Positions 35,882-45,142 are shown, numbered from the stretch's first letter. The stretch: 64,000 nucleotides of DNA from CANJQH01 sp031368515 (GCA_031368515.1 JANMNW010000674.1:4309-68308), one strand, 5' to 3'. The notes: generated by a model not told the origin, from the sequence alone. Made by a program: numbers and translations.

Positions 35882-37861
35882 GTGGCGTTTGATCTGATTG
35901 GAAAAACGCTCGGCCCATACCGCATTGACGCATTGCTCGGCGCTGGCGGCATGGCCGAGGTGTACAAAGCCTTTCAACCGAGCATGGACCGCATTGTCGC
36001 GCTCAAAGCGCTCCCGGCCGCGCTCAGCGCACAGCCGGAGTTTCGCGAGCGCTTTCGCCGCGAAGCAAAGCTGATCGCCCAGCTCAAGCACACGCACATT
36101 CTGCCGGTGTATGACTTCGGCGAAGCCGAAGGCCACGCCTACCTGGTCATGCCGCTGATGGAAAACGGCACGATCGCTTCGCGCGTGCGCGGCCGCCGCC
36201 TCCCGCTCGAAGACATCGTGCGCGTCGGCACGCAAATCGGCGACGCGCTCGATTACGCGCACGAAAAAGGCATGGTGCATCGCGATGTCAAACCAGGCAA
36301 CATCCTGCTCGACACGCGCGGCAATTGCCTGCTCAGCGACTTTGGCATCGCGCGGATGACGGTCGACACGCTCACGCCGGATCAATCGCGCATGGGCACG
36401 CCTGCCTACATGTCGCCCGAACAAGCCGAAGGCGACAACATCGACGGCCGCTCCGATGTTTATTCGCTGGGCGTGGTGCTCTATGAACTGGCCACTGGGC
36501 GACGACCGTTTGACTCGTCCGACCCCAATGTGCTGATGTATCAGCACGCACACAATACGCCGCCTGCCCCGCGCAGCATCGATCCCACCCTTCCCGAGCA
36601 GCTGGAATGGGTCATCCTGCATGCGATGGCCAAACGCCCGGCCGACCGCTTCATCAATGGCGCTGAGCTTGGCCGGGCGCTGCGCCCGCTGATTATCAGC
36701 GAGCGCAGCGGTCCCGATGCCGCACGCCCGCGCATCGCCCCGGATTTGCCGGTCGCCAGCAAAGTTGCCGGGCCTGTGGCCTCGGATGCCGCAACTGCGC
36801 CGCGCCCCAACGCCGAAGCCCCGCCGCCCGCGCGGAATGCGCCGCTCAATACCGCGCTGCTGCCCGCAGGCGTGGCGCGCCCGGGTGCCGCGCGCCCGGC
36901 TTTCCAACCGGCGCCCTTCGCGCCACCGGCGCCGGCCAAAGCGCGTTGGCGCCTCCCCAGATTCAGACGGATTTTCGCCATCGGACAGAGCGCACGGCCG
37001 TCGCCGGCAAGCTACGGATATGGCGGCGCGCACGAACGGTCCAGGCCGCTGTTCAACACGCTTTTTGCCGGGCTGGCCGGCGCGATTATTCTGGTGCTGC
37101 TGGCCAGCGCGGTCAGCAACTTCTTGCGCAGCATCAACGAGCAGGCTGCGGCCATCGCGCCGCCCACCGCCACCTATGCGGCTTTCGCCACAGCGTTGGC
37201 TGATGCGACAGAAACGCCGGCGCCGGCTGAGACTCCTGCGCAAGTGACAGTCGCCGCCGCAGCCGATGCCCCGGCTGTTGCAGTGACAATCGCGCCCGCG
37301 CAAGTCACCGAAACGCCTTTGAGCGCGCGGCCGCTTGCCGAGCCGGCGGCCTGCGCGCGCGCCAGCGCGCTGACGCTCGACCCCGGCCAGCTCCAGGGCG
37401 TCGGATGTCCATCGCAGGCATTGGTGCCGGCGCGGCGCGTGATGGTGCAGACATTCGAACGCGGCATCATGGTGCTGTTTCTGCGCAACAACAGCGCGTT
37501 GAACGGCGGGGTCATCTACGCGCTCGCAAGCGATGGCCACGCCTGGCGCATCAGCGACACCTGGGCCAGCGCTTCACGCAATCGCGACACTTGGTACTCG
37601 TGCCGCGCGGCGCCCGGGCAATCGCCCGCGCAATCCGGTGTGCCATGGCGCGGATTTGGGCGGGCATGGTGCAACGACCAGGCGCTGGCCTCTGCTTTGG
37701 GTGCGGCCGTCACGGAAGAATCGGATGCGCGAGCGGCTTTCCAGGCGCATGCCAACGGGCGCGTCTTTCGGCTGGACAACTGGCCCGGCGCGCCTGGCTT
37801 TGCGCCGGAGCGCATCTATGCCGTGGCCATGCTCGACAATCGCTCCGAGCAGTGGCGCTGA
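35882..37861 (+). CDS. PknB-like Ser/Thr protein kinase with one TM helix and an extracytoplasmic domain
   Basis: 659 residues from GTG 35882, which follows AAGGGG at ideal spacing; an in-frame ATG at 35849 has no such site. The kinase domain (about 10-275) is intact: LLGAGGMAEVYKA glycine loop, Lys42, catalytic Asp135 in HRDVKPGN, Asp153 in DFG and GTPAYMSPEQ. A Pro/Ala-rich linker leads to a TM helix near 391-415 (LFAGLAGAIILVLLASAV) and an outer domain near 490-659 (FERGIMVLFLRN, RGFGRAWC). It is transcribed divergently from the type VII island, whose products carry four FHA domains, so it is the likely source of phospho-threonine for them. Confidence 0.92.
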   Translation: MAFDLIGKTLGPYRIDALLGAGGMAEVYKAFQPSMDRIVALKALPAALSAQPEFRERFRREAKLIAQLKHTHILPVYDFGEAEGHAYLVMPLMENGTIASRVRGRRLPLEDIVRVGTQIGDALDYAHEKGMVHRDVKPGNILLDTRGNCLLSDFGIARMTVDTLTPDQSRMGTPAYMSPEQAEGDNIDGRSDVYSLGVVLYELATGRRPFDSSDPNVLMYQHAHNTPPAPRSIDPTLPEQLEWVILHAMAKRPADRFINGAELGRALRPLIISERSGPDAARPRIAPDLPVASKVAGPVASDAATAPRPNAEAPPPARNAPLNTALLPAGVARPGAARPAFQPAPFAPPAPAKARWRLPRFRRIFAIGQSARPSPASYGYGGAHERSRPLFNTLFAGLAGAIILVLLASAVSNFLRSINEQAAAIAPPTATYAAFATALADATETPAPAETPAQVTVAAAADAPAVAVTIAPAQVTETPLSARPLAEPAACARASALTLDPGQLQGVGCPSQALVPARRVMVQTFERGIMVLFLRNNSALNGGVIYALASDGHAWRISDTWASASRNRDTWYSCRAAPGQSPAQSGVPWRGFGRAWCNDQALASALGAAVTEESDARAAFQAHANGRVFRLDNWPGAPGFAPERIYAVAMLDNRSEQWR

Positions 37862-37862
37862 A

Positions 37863-39302
37863 CTAGCGCCACAGGTCGAGCTGCGGCGGCGCGGTATCCG
37901 GAAACCAGCGCGCATAGATCTCGGCGTAGCTGCCATCGGCGATCATTTGCTGCAACGCAAGATTGACCGCGTCGCGCAGCGGCGATTGTCGCTGGGGCAG
38001 ACCGATGGCCACAGTCGTGTCGCCGGCGCGATAGATCGGTGTTGAAAAATCGATCACCCGGTCAAGCGTCTGTGTGCGCGGCAGCCCGCCGATCACCAGA
38101 TCGGCCGTCCCGGCGGCAAAAACTTGTGCCGCATCGCCAGCCAGCGGCAAAAACTCAACCGACTCCGCCGAACCCATCACGCGTGCGCCGATGGCGCGAG
38201 ACAGCTCCACCTCAAACCCGCCCGGCAAATTGTTCTCTTCAAGCCGGGAAAAAGGCGGATTGCTGGCAAAGGCCACGCGCAAACGATTGGCCGCGCGAGC
38301 TTGGGCCAAACGATCAACCGATTGCAGCGCGTCAGGCAGCTGCGCAAGCTGCAAGTCGATCGGCCCCAGCAGGGGCGCCAGCGCCGAAGGATCGGGCGGC
38401 GCGCCAAACCATTGTTGATACAGGCGCGCATACGTGCCGTCCAACATCATGTTGCTCAGCGTGATGTTGACCAGGTCCGCCCACTCGGAATCGCCTGGCG
38501 GCAGCACAATGGCCACCGGTTCGCGCTTGAAGACGCTCAGGACAAACAGCGCGGGGTCCTGCGCCGCGCGCGTGCGCAAGCGGCGCCAGCGCCCGGCCAT
38601 GCCATCCACATCGCCGTTGGCCAGCAGGCCGTATGCCTCGGCATAGGTGCTGGCCGCCTTGGTCGTCACTGTGACGCCATTGACGTTTTGCGCATCGCGC
38701 AGTGCAAAGGTGCTCGCGTCGTCAACGTAGACGATCGGCCGCCCGGCCAGCGACACAAAATCCGAGAACGTCCCGGTGCGCACTAGCAACGCATCGCCGT
38801 CCTGCAGGTAGGGCATGCTGAAATCCGCTTCAAGCTCGGCGGCGCGGCTCTGCACAATGCCGCCCATGGCCAGATCGACCTCTCGCGCGCGCACTTTGCC
38901 CGGCGCCGAATTGCTGGTGACCTGAACAAACTCAACATTGCGATCGCTGCCCAGCCAGCGCCGCGCAAACTGCCGCGCCAAATCCACGTCAAAGCCTTCG
39001 AGCTCGCCACGGTCGTTTACCCGCGACAGCGGCGGGGCATCAAAGCGAATGCCGACGCGAATGCGGCTGCGCAGCTTGACCAGCGCCGCGGTTGAATAAT
39101 CCGGCGGCGGCGGCGTCACCGAGGCTTCGATCGTCACCGGGTCGGCCGTGGCCACCACGCGCGCAATCGAATCGACATTGACGTAGCGCTGCACGGTGTC
39201 CAGCGAAAGCGAGCTGCACGCGGTCATAGCCAGCGTCAGCAACGCCGCCAGCGCGCGCCGCGCCGCGCCGATGCCTGTAGCTTTGCCCACGGTCTCACTC
39301 AC
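37863..39302 (-). CDS. Lipoprotein with two family 3 solute-binding domains
   Basis: 479 residues from GTG 39302. A signal peptide with lipobox LTLAMTACS (Cys29) is followed by two SBP_bac_3-like domains: the first near 75-305 (LRSRIRVGIRFDAPPLS, GFDVDLARQFARRW, DLAMGGIV, MMLDGTYARLYQQWF) and the second near 340-479 (ANRLRVAFASNPPFSRL, GGFEVELSRAIGARV, DLVIGGLP, MIADGSYAEIYARWF). The second is shorter and lacks much of the middle lobe. It may bind two amino-acid-like ligands or act as a sensor; no permease or ATPase gene is adjacent. It overlaps the preceding VOC gene by 8 bases. Confidence 0.85.
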   Translation of the reverse strand: MSETVGKATGIGAARRALAALLTLAMTACSSLSLDTVQRYVNVDSIARVVATADPVTIEASVTPPPPDYSTAALVKLRSRIRVGIRFDAPPLSRVNDRGELEGFDVDLARQFARRWLGSDRNVEFVQVTSNSAPGKVRAREVDLAMGGIVQSRAAELEADFSMPYLQDGDALLVRTGTFSDFVSLAGRPIVYVDDASTFALRDAQNVNGVTVTTKAASTYAEAYGLLANGDVDGMAGRWRRLRTRAAQDPALFVLSVFKREPVAIVLPPGDSEWADLVNITLSNMMLDGTYARLYQQWFGAPPDPSALAPLLGPIDLQLAQLPDALQSVDRLAQARAANRLRVAFASNPPFSRLEENNLPGGFEVELSRAIGARVMGSAESVEFLPLAGDAAQVFAAGTADLVIGGLPRTQTLDRVIDFSTPIYRAGDTTVAIGLPQRQSPLRDAVNLALQQMIADGSYAEIYARWFPDTAPPQLDLWR

Positions 39303-39645
39303 CGATAAACTCGACGGTCTGGCCTGAAGGCAGGCGCAGCACCGTCACACGCTGAGTCATGCCAAGCTCTTCCTGGTCCAGCTCAATTGTCTGATCCGCC
39401 TCGCGCAAGGCGGCAGTGATCTTTTCCAGATTCGGCACATGCAGCCCAAACTGAACGGTGCCATCCAGAGCCGCATCGGCGCCGACTGCGCGCTGCAGCA
39501 CAAGCTGCGCGCCGCGCGTGCTGAACACGACGATGTTTGCATCCTCGTAGGAAATTGGCACTTGCAGCACATTGGCAAAGACATCGCGATTGGCCGCAAA
39601 GTCCTTGGACCAGATGGACACGTAGCTGACTTGTAGCTCGGACAT
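39295..39645 (-). CDS. VOC (glyoxalase/dioxygenase) superfamily protein
   Basis: 116 residues with the beta-alpha-beta-beta-beta pattern of the fold: VSYVSIWSKDFAANRDVFANV, VVFSTRGAQLVLQ, VQFGLHVPNLEKITAAL and a final LRLPSGQTVEFIG. The Glu near the C-terminus fits a metal site, but the His positions are not obvious. ATG 39645 begins the first strand; the longer frame does not add similarity. Substrate unknown. Confidence 0.8.
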   Translation of the reverse strand: MSELQVSYVSIWSKDFAANRDVFANVLQVPISYEDANIVVFSTRGAQLVLQRAVGADAALDGTVQFGLHVPNLEKITAALREADQTIELDQEELGMTQRVTVLRLPSGQTVEFIGE

Positions 39646-39652
39646 GCTTTGA

Positions 39653-40951
39653 TTATCCCGCGTCGCGCGTCTCTTCATAGACGGCGAGCAGTTTATCTGT
39701 CACGCGTTGCCAGCTGAAGTCTTCGGCATAGCACGAAGCGCTGTGCCCCATGCGGCGGCGCAGCGCCACGTTGTCGAGCAAACGCTCGATCGCGCGGGCC
39801 AGCGCTTCGGTGTCGCTGACCTTGACCCGGATGCCGGTCTTGTTGTGCTGCACCAGCTCGTGCAGGCCGCCCACGTCCGACACCACCACAGGCGTGCCGC
39901 ACGCCATGGCCTCAAGCGCCACCATGCCAAACGATTCGTAATGCGAGGGCATCACCAGCATCTCCGCGGCCGAGTAATAGTACTGCAACGAGTCTTGATC
40001 CCGCGCGCCGATAAAGGCGATCAAGTCATTGAGGCCCAGGTCATCGCGAAGCGCGTGCAAGCGGGCCATTTCCTGGTTGTCGCGCAGCCCGCGCTCGCTG
40101 GGGTCGCCGCCGATGACCGTGACGCACAAGTTGCGCCAATCCATGTCGGCGCGGCGCTGTTTGAGCAACGCCATGGCGCGAAAGAGCGTGTCGACGCCTT
40201 TCAGGCGCTCGATGCGGCCGGCAAACAGGATCATGCGATGCTGCGGCGGCACGCCAATTACTGCTTTGGCGTAGCTTTGCTCGATCGGCATGAATCGCGA
40301 CAGGTCGGCGCCGGGCGGCACGATGCGAATTTTGGACGAGCCTGCGCCATACAAATGCACCAGCTGGTCCTTCTCCACTTTGGTCGACGCGGTCAATCGA
40401 TCGGCGGCATAGCACAAATGACATTCCTGGCTCAGGCGCAGATCGGTTTCGGCGTCTTCCGCCCGCTGCGCGATCTGATTCTTCATCTCGGCCAGCGTGT
40501 GAAAGGTCATTACAAAACGCGTGCCCCAGCATTTGCGCAGCGATTCCGCCACCAGCCCGGAGAGCCAGTAATTGGCGTGAATCAAGTCGTAGCGGCCAAG
40601 CGCGTGCAGATGCGAATCAGCGTGCGCGGCGCCGCCGCCCTGCTCTTGTTCGGCAAACTGGCACATCCATTCGGCGAACGCCGGCACGTATTGAAAAAGA
40701 TCGTCTTTGGCGACCGGCGCTTCCGGCCCGGCCGGCACGTGAATGACGCGCACGCCCGGCGCGAGCCGCGGATCGATGCGCAGCGACTGCGTTCCCTGGC
40801 TGCGCGTAAACACATCAACGGCAATGCCGCGATGCGCAAGCTCGCGCGCGATCTCGCGCACATACACATTCATGCCGCCAGTGTCTTTGCCGCCCAGCGT
40901 CGCCAAAGGCGAAGTGTGAAAGCTGATGAGGGCCACGCGCTTGAGTGTCAT
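39653..40951 (-). CDS. Family 4 glycosyltransferase, sucrose-phosphate-synthase/MshA-like
   Basis: 432 residues. The N-terminus KRVALISFHTSPLA with GGMNVYVREIARELAHRG is typical of the SPS/MshA subgroup, and the donor domain shows FAGRIERLKGVDTLFRA, VTVIGG and the EX7E-type SHYESFGMVALEAMACGTP. The start overlaps the dehydrogenase stop by one base (TAATG). Possible products include sucrose-like disaccharides or glycosyl-inositols; the sequence does not decide. A glycosyltransferase coupled to an iron alcohol dehydrogenase is an unusual pair. Confidence 0.9.
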   Translation of the reverse strand: MTLKRVALISFHTSPLATLGGKDTGGMNVYVREIARELAHRGIAVDVFTRSQGTQSLRIDPRLAPGVRVIHVPAGPEAPVAKDDLFQYVPAFAEWMCQFAEQEQGGGAAHADSHLHALGRYDLIHANYWLSGLVAESLRKCWGTRFVMTFHTLAEMKNQIAQRAEDAETDLRLSQECHLCYAADRLTASTKVEKDQLVHLYGAGSSKIRIVPPGADLSRFMPIEQSYAKAVIGVPPQHRMILFAGRIERLKGVDTLFRAMALLKQRRADMDWRNLCVTVIGGDPSERGLRDNQEMARLHALRDDLGLNDLIAFIGARDQDSLQYYYSAAEMLVMPSHYESFGMVALEAMACGTPVVVSDVGGLHELVQHNKTGIRVKVSDTEALARAIERLLDNVALRRRMGHSASCYAEDFSWQRVTDKLLAVYEETRDAG

Positions 40952-42123
40952 TAGAAATCCACCGTTTCGCCCGAATAAACGCACATGAAAAGCTTGCGCA
41001 AGTCCTCGTCGTCGGGCTGGCGCGGCGAGGTGAAGACCATGGTGTCGCTCAGGGTCAAATCGAGCAGCCGCGGCAATGCATGCGCGTATGTCGCCTCGTT
41101 CACGCCGGCATCGGCCAAATTCACGGGCAGGCCAACTGCGCGCGCCAGTGCGCGCACACGGCCGGCGAGCCCGCGGCAGGCGCCCGGATCATCAGGTGCG
41201 GCACCGCCCAAAAACCGCGCGATGTCGATGCACCGCGTGCCGCCATCCGCGCGCGCATAATATTCCAGAACACAAGGCAGGCACATGCCGACAACGCGGC
41301 CATGCGGCAGGCTGAGCGCCGCGCCCAGCGCGTGTCCCATGGCGTGCGCCAAGCCGACCATCGAGTTGATGTATCCCAGGCCGGAAATCGAGGCGGCATT
41401 GGCCATGCGCTCGCCCGCTTCGCGATCGCCTGGATCGGCGACCGTGCGTGGCAGATGCTCAAACACCAGCTTGGTCGCAACCAGGCACAAGCCGTCTGTG
41501 TAGTCATTGGACCAGTTCGAAAGATAGCCCTCAATCGCTTGCGTCAACGCATCCATGCCCGAGTCGGCGCGCAGTTCGGGCGGCATGCTCGCGCTCATGA
41601 CCGGGTCGACGATGGCGTAGTCCGGCACGGCCGATGGGTGGCCGCTGCTGAACTTGCGCTTCGCGCCGTCCTCTTCAAAGGTCACCTCAAACGCCCAGGT
41701 GGCCTCGCTGCCCGAACCGGCGGTTGTGGGAACGGCAATCAGGCGGGCGCGTTCGCGCAGCGTAATCGGCTCCAGCGGATTAACCTGCTCCAAATCCAAA
41801 TCCGGGTTTTCATACAGCACCCACATGGCCTTGGCCGCGTCCAGCACGCTGCCGCCACCGACGGCGACGATCCAATCGGGCCCGATGGCGTTCATCATGT
41901 CGGCGCCGGCTTCGATGGCGTCAAGCAGCGGCTCGGACTCGACCGCATCGTATGTGTCGATCTGCATGCCGGCGCGCTCAAGCTGGATGAGCACGGGCGC
42001 GATCAGGCGCTGGGCATTCAGCGTCTTGTCCGTGACAACAAACGCCTTCTTGCCCCGCAACTCGCGGATGTGCAGCAGCGCGTCTTCGCCAAACACGATC
42101 GTGGGTGAGCGAAAGAACCACAT
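40951..42123 (-). CDS. Iron-containing alcohol dehydrogenase
   Basis: 390 residues of group III dehydrogenase type: NAD-binding VAVGGGSVLDAAKAM, PTTAGSGSEAT, and metal-binding residues in DSGMDALTQAIEGY and GLAHAMGHALGAALSLPHG. N-terminal WFFRSPTIVFGEDAL is typical of the family. Oxidises or reduces an alcohol/aldehyde in the cytoplasm; substrate unknown. First gene of a leftward group with the glycosyltransferase. Confidence 0.93.
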   Translation of the reverse strand: MWFFRSPTIVFGEDALLHIRELRGKKAFVVTDKTLNAQRLIAPVLIQLERAGMQIDTYDAVESEPLLDAIEAGADMMNAIGPDWIVAVGGGSVLDAAKAMWVLYENPDLDLEQVNPLEPITLRERARLIAVPTTAGSGSEATWAFEVTFEEDGAKRKFSSGHPSAVPDYAIVDPVMSASMPPELRADSGMDALTQAIEGYLSNWSNDYTDGLCLVATKLVFEHLPRTVADPGDREAGERMANAASISGLGYINSMVGLAHAMGHALGAALSLPHGRVVGMCLPCVLEYYARADGGTRCIDIARFLGGAAPDDPGACRGLAGRVRALARAVGLPVNLADAGVNEATYAHALPRLLDLTLSDTMVFTSPRQPDDEDLRKLFMCVYSGETVDF

Positions 42124-42145
42124 GGATAGGTATTGTACCGGCGCG

Positions 42146-42976
42146 CTATGCCGGCCGCTCGATGATCATCCCAAACGACGTGGTGACATACCCGGCCAAC
42201 AGCAACTTGAGATGCGGCAGCTTGAATGGCTCCGTATCGATGAGTCGGTCGGCCGGCAAGCCTCCATCGCGCAAATCCAGCGTCACGCGCATGCCAGCTT
42301 GGCGCAGGCGGCGCGCCAGCTCGCGTATGTCGCGACGCCGGTAGATGACCGCGACGCCGTCCATCAGTGTTCGGGTGTTCGATACAACATTGATCTCGGT
42401 GGTATGCACGGCGACGCCGCCAGGCGCAAGGTGGCGTAGCGCGTTCATCACAAAAGACATGCCGGCTTCAAGGCTGCCAAGGTGCTCCATCGAGCACGAT
42501 GACCAGATAAAGTCATACACGCCCAGATCCTCGGGAAGCGCGCGCATGTCTATGGATCGGAATCGCACGCGCTGATCAAACAGTTCCGGCGCGCATAACC
42601 CGCGCGAATTGATGTTGGCAAGTGAACTGGCATGTTGCGCGGTGTCAATCCACATTGCCGCATCCTTGGCATCAGCGCCAAGGTCGGTGGCCAGAATTTC
42701 GCAGCCGCGGGCGGCAAACAACGATGGCATCGGCTCCTGGCCAACCGCGAAGCCCAGACCGCGTTTGCCAAGGCTTAGCATGCCGCGCTCATGCAGCGCC
42801 TGGGCTATGAATGCGAACTCCCACAGCTTGCGATGCAAGGCGTCAGGCGATTCGTTCATCGCCCGCACCCATTGTTGAAACTCGGGTGACAGCAGCTGAG
42901 CCTGCGTGCACAGGCATGATTTCAAGGGCAATCGCGGTGCCACTCGGATTTTGTTAAACGGCAACCATAGATTCAT
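42146..42976 (-). CDS. SAM-dependent methyltransferase-like protein
   Basis: 276 residues from ATG 42976 (MNLWLPFNKIRVAP). The Rossmann signature is in GKRGLGFAVGQEPMPSLFA (motif I), ILATDLGAD (motif II acid) and YDFIWSSCSMEHLGSLEAGM (motif IV), followed by LAPGGVAVHTTE. The distinctive EHL region and conserved spacing match class I methyltransferases of polysaccharide and other clusters; the acceptor is unknown. The frame is open 43 codons further, into the AzlD gene, without similarity. Confidence 0.82.
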   Translation of the reverse strand: MNLWLPFNKIRVAPRLPLKSCLCTQAQLLSPEFQQWVRAMNESPDALHRKLWEFAFIAQALHERGMLSLGKRGLGFAVGQEPMPSLFAARGCEILATDLGADAKDAAMWIDTAQHASSLANINSRGLCAPELFDQRVRFRSIDMRALPEDLGVYDFIWSSCSMEHLGSLEAGMSFVMNALRHLAPGGVAVHTTEINVVSNTRTLMDGVAVIYRRRDIRELARRLRQAGMRVTLDLRDGGLPADRLIDTEPFKLPHLKLLLAGYVTTSFGMIIERPA

Positions 42977-43007
42977 GTCAGCCTCCAAGATAACGTGATG
43001 ACGACAA

Positions 43008-43334
43008 TCAGCCCAACAGAGCCTGCAACAGCCACAGCGCCAGCATCCCGCCAATGATCGTCGCCAGTACATTGCGTGTTTTAACCGCCACGGCCATGGC
43101 CACAAGTCCGGCCAGCAGTCGCGGATTGAGCGGCGACAGGTTCAGCACGCCCGCCCGCACCACCAGCTCGGGCAGAATAATCGCCGAGAGCGCCGCAATC
43201 GGCACAAAGCGCAAGCCACGCCGCAGCCAGTCCGGAACGCTCAAGCGTTCGAACAGCACGATAAACGACAACCGATACGCAAACGTCACCGAGCCGATCA
43301 CCAGGATGGCCGACCACACTCCGAAGGCGCTCAT
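43008..43334 (-). CDS. azlD: AzlD family branched-chain amino acid exporter subunit
   Basis: 108 residues with about four hydrophobic helices (VWSAILVIGSVTFAYRL, LSAIILPELVV, LLAGLVAMAVAV, IIGGMLALWLLQALLG). Small size and pairing with AzlC identify it. ATG 43334 overlaps the AzlC TGA (ATGA). AzlC and AzlD together form an amino acid efflux pump for leucine-type substrates. Confidence 0.92.
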   Translation of the reverse strand: MSAFGVWSAILVIGSVTFAYRLSFIVLFERLSVPDWLRRGLRFVPIAALSAIILPELVVRAGVLNLSPLNPRLLAGLVAMAVAVKTRNVLATIIGGMLALWLLQALLG

Positions 43335-44044
43335 GAGCGCCCCTTGCAATCAAGCAGCATGCCCACGGCGATGCCTGCGAGCGTCGCCGCAACCAGGCTG
43401 AGCTTGAAAGGCAGATTGAACGCCAGCACGGACAACAAGCCGGCCGTCAGCGCTGCGCCAAGGGCGGCGCGATCGCGCAGGTTGGGCAGCACAATCGCCG
43501 TAAACGTGAGAGGCACAGCAAAGTCGAGCGACCAGCTTTCAGGAATGCGCCCGCCGACAAAGACGCCGACGGCGGTGCTGACGTGCCACACCAGCCACAG
43601 CGCCGAGCCGGCGCCAAAAAAGTACCAATGCTTGGCCAACTTTTCGAGCGGCGCCTGCGCGCCCAGCGCGTCGAAATGTCCGATGACCACCGCATAGGCT
43701 TCGTCGGTCAAAAGATACGCCAGCAGCCATTTCCAGCCTCGGCTGAACTGCTGCATATACGGCGCGATTGAGGCGCTATAGAGCATGTGCCGTAAGTTGA
43801 GAAGAACCCCAGTCAGTACCAGCGTCAACCATGGCGCCCCGTCGCCAAACAAGCGCGCAAAAACGAGCTGCGCCGAACCGGCAAAGATGAGCGTGCTCGT
43901 CGCCTGTGCAGCGATCGGCTGCAGATGAGCGGTGTTGACCGTAACGCCAAAGATCAGTCCAAAGGGCGCCGCGCCCAAAAGCAGCGGCGCAACATGGACC
44001 GCGCCACGCAGCAGTTCGCGCAAGCGCGGTGAAGTCTCTCTCAT
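43331..44044 (-). CDS. azlC: AzlC family branched-chain amino acid exporter
   Basis: 237 residues, multi-pass membrane protein. Family features are APLLLGAAPFGLIFGVTVN near the N-terminus, IFAGSAQLVFARLFGDGAPW and the RHMLYSASIAPYM segment with conserved Arg-His. ATG 44044 gives the standard N-terminus; a GTG at 44092, inside the end of the upstream aldo/keto reductase gene, is possible but adds no similarity. Works with the ATGA-coupled AzlD. Confidence 0.92.
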   Translation of the reverse strand: MRETSPRLRELLRGAVHVAPLLLGAAPFGLIFGVTVNTAHLQPIAAQATSTLIFAGSAQLVFARLFGDGAPWLTLVLTGVLLNLRHMLYSASIAPYMQQFSRGWKWLLAYLLTDEAYAVVIGHFDALGAQAPLEKLAKHWYFFGAGSALWLVWHVSTAVGVFVGGRIPESWSLDFAVPLTFTAIVLPNLRDRAALGAALTAGLLSVLAFNLPFKLSLVAATLAGIAVGMLLDCKGRS

Positions 44045-44082
44045 GGGTTCTGAATCTAAAGTGCTGAGTGCTGAAAAGTCTA

Positions 44083-45051
44083 TCAGTCCCACTTTGTCAA
44101 GATGTTTAGCACACTGACCTCGTCAGGGCTCAGCCGATAACCCACAGCGCCGAGCGAATCGTTGAGCTGGTCGACCGTGTTCGCGCCGATGATCGGCGCG
44201 GTGATGACCGGGTTGCTCAACATCCAGGCCAGCGCCGTCTGCGCGATGGTCTTGCCGTGCGACTTGCCGATGTCGTCCAGCTTGGCGATCACGCCGTCGT
44301 ATTTGGCGACATAGGCGGCGAAGCGCTCGTTGTTCTCGCCGCGCGCGCCCTTGGGCATCGGCTGTCCGGCGCGATACTTGCCAGTGAGATAGCCGCCCGC
44401 CAGCGGGCTGTAGGGAATCACACCCAAGCCCTGGTCTTTGCACAGCGGCAGCAGTTCGCGCTCAAACTCGGCGCGATGGGCCAGGTTGTAATGCGGCTGC
44501 ACGCATTCGAAACGCGCCAAGTTGCGCGCATCGCTGATCCACAACGCTTTGGTCTGCAACCAGGCCGGAAAGTTGCTCGCGCCGATATAGCGCACTTTGC
44601 CCGCGCGCACAAAGTCGTCCAGCGCGCGCAGCGTTTCTTCGAGTGGCGTGTCGTAGTCGGGCCAGTGGATCTGATACAGATCGACATAGTCGGTTTGCAT
44701 GCGGCGCAGGCTGTAGTCGAGCGCCTGGGTCAAATGCGCCCGCGATGCCCCCTGATCGTTGGGATCGTCGCCCATCGGCGCGCGGCCTTTGGTGGCGAAG
44801 ATCAGCCGGTCGCGCGGTATGGCATTTGCGCGCCACCACTTGCCCATCACCATTTCGGCCGTGCCACCCGGGTTGCCCGGCGCCCAGCGCGAATACACAT
44901 CGGCCATGTCGATGAAGTTGCCGCCGGCGTCGCGAAAAGCCGAGAGCACATCAAACGATGTCTTCTCGTCGCTCGTCCACAAAAACGTCATCGTGCCCAA
45001 GCACAACTCGCTGACCTTGAGACCGGTGCGGCCCAGCTTGCGGTAGTCCAT
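44083..45051 (-). CDS. Aldo/keto reductase (YajO/YghZ-like)
   Basis: 322 residues beginning MDYRKLGRTGLKVSELCLGT, the classic opening. The active-site set is Asp and Tyr in GGNFIDMADVYSRW, Lys in FATKGRAP and His in YQIHWPDYDTPLEE; PIIGANTVDQLNDSL binds the cofactor. It is divergent from an enolase-superfamily sugar-acid dehydratase gene and probably acts in the same sugar-derivative metabolism. The ATG at 45051 is preferred because the longer frame crosses the divergent promoter region. Confidence 0.93.
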   Translation of the reverse strand: MDYRKLGRTGLKVSELCLGTMTFLWTSDEKTSFDVLSAFRDAGGNFIDMADVYSRWAPGNPGGTAEMVMGKWWRANAIPRDRLIFATKGRAPMGDDPNDQGASRAHLTQALDYSLRRMQTDYVDLYQIHWPDYDTPLEETLRALDDFVRAGKVRYIGASNFPAWLQTKALWISDARNLARFECVQPHYNLAHRAEFERELLPLCKDQGLGVIPYSPLAGGYLTGKYRAGQPMPKGARGENNERFAAYVAKYDGVIAKLDDIGKSHGKTIAQTALAWMLSNPVITAPIIGANTVDQLNDSLGAVGYRLSPDEVSVLNILTKWD

Positions 45052-45142
45052 AGCATTCGAGTGTACATGGGCCGGTGGCGTCGCGGGCTGGCCATGCCGG
45101 GCGCGCTTGCGCCTATCGCCGCGAAACGGTACAACCTTCATT

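Noticed and set aside
35789..37540. 583-codon open frame antisense to the Ser/Thr kinase gene
   Set aside because: The plus-strand frame has a complete set of kinase motifs, TM helix and outer domain; the antisense product has none and is Arg/His-rich.
39707..40954. 415-codon open frame antisense to the SPS-like glycosyltransferase
   Set aside because: No motif and biased composition; the minus-strand gene is clearly coding.
40945..42108. 387-codon open frame antisense to the iron alcohol dehydrogenase
   Set aside because: Shadow of a well-conserved dehydrogenase; product shows no family features.
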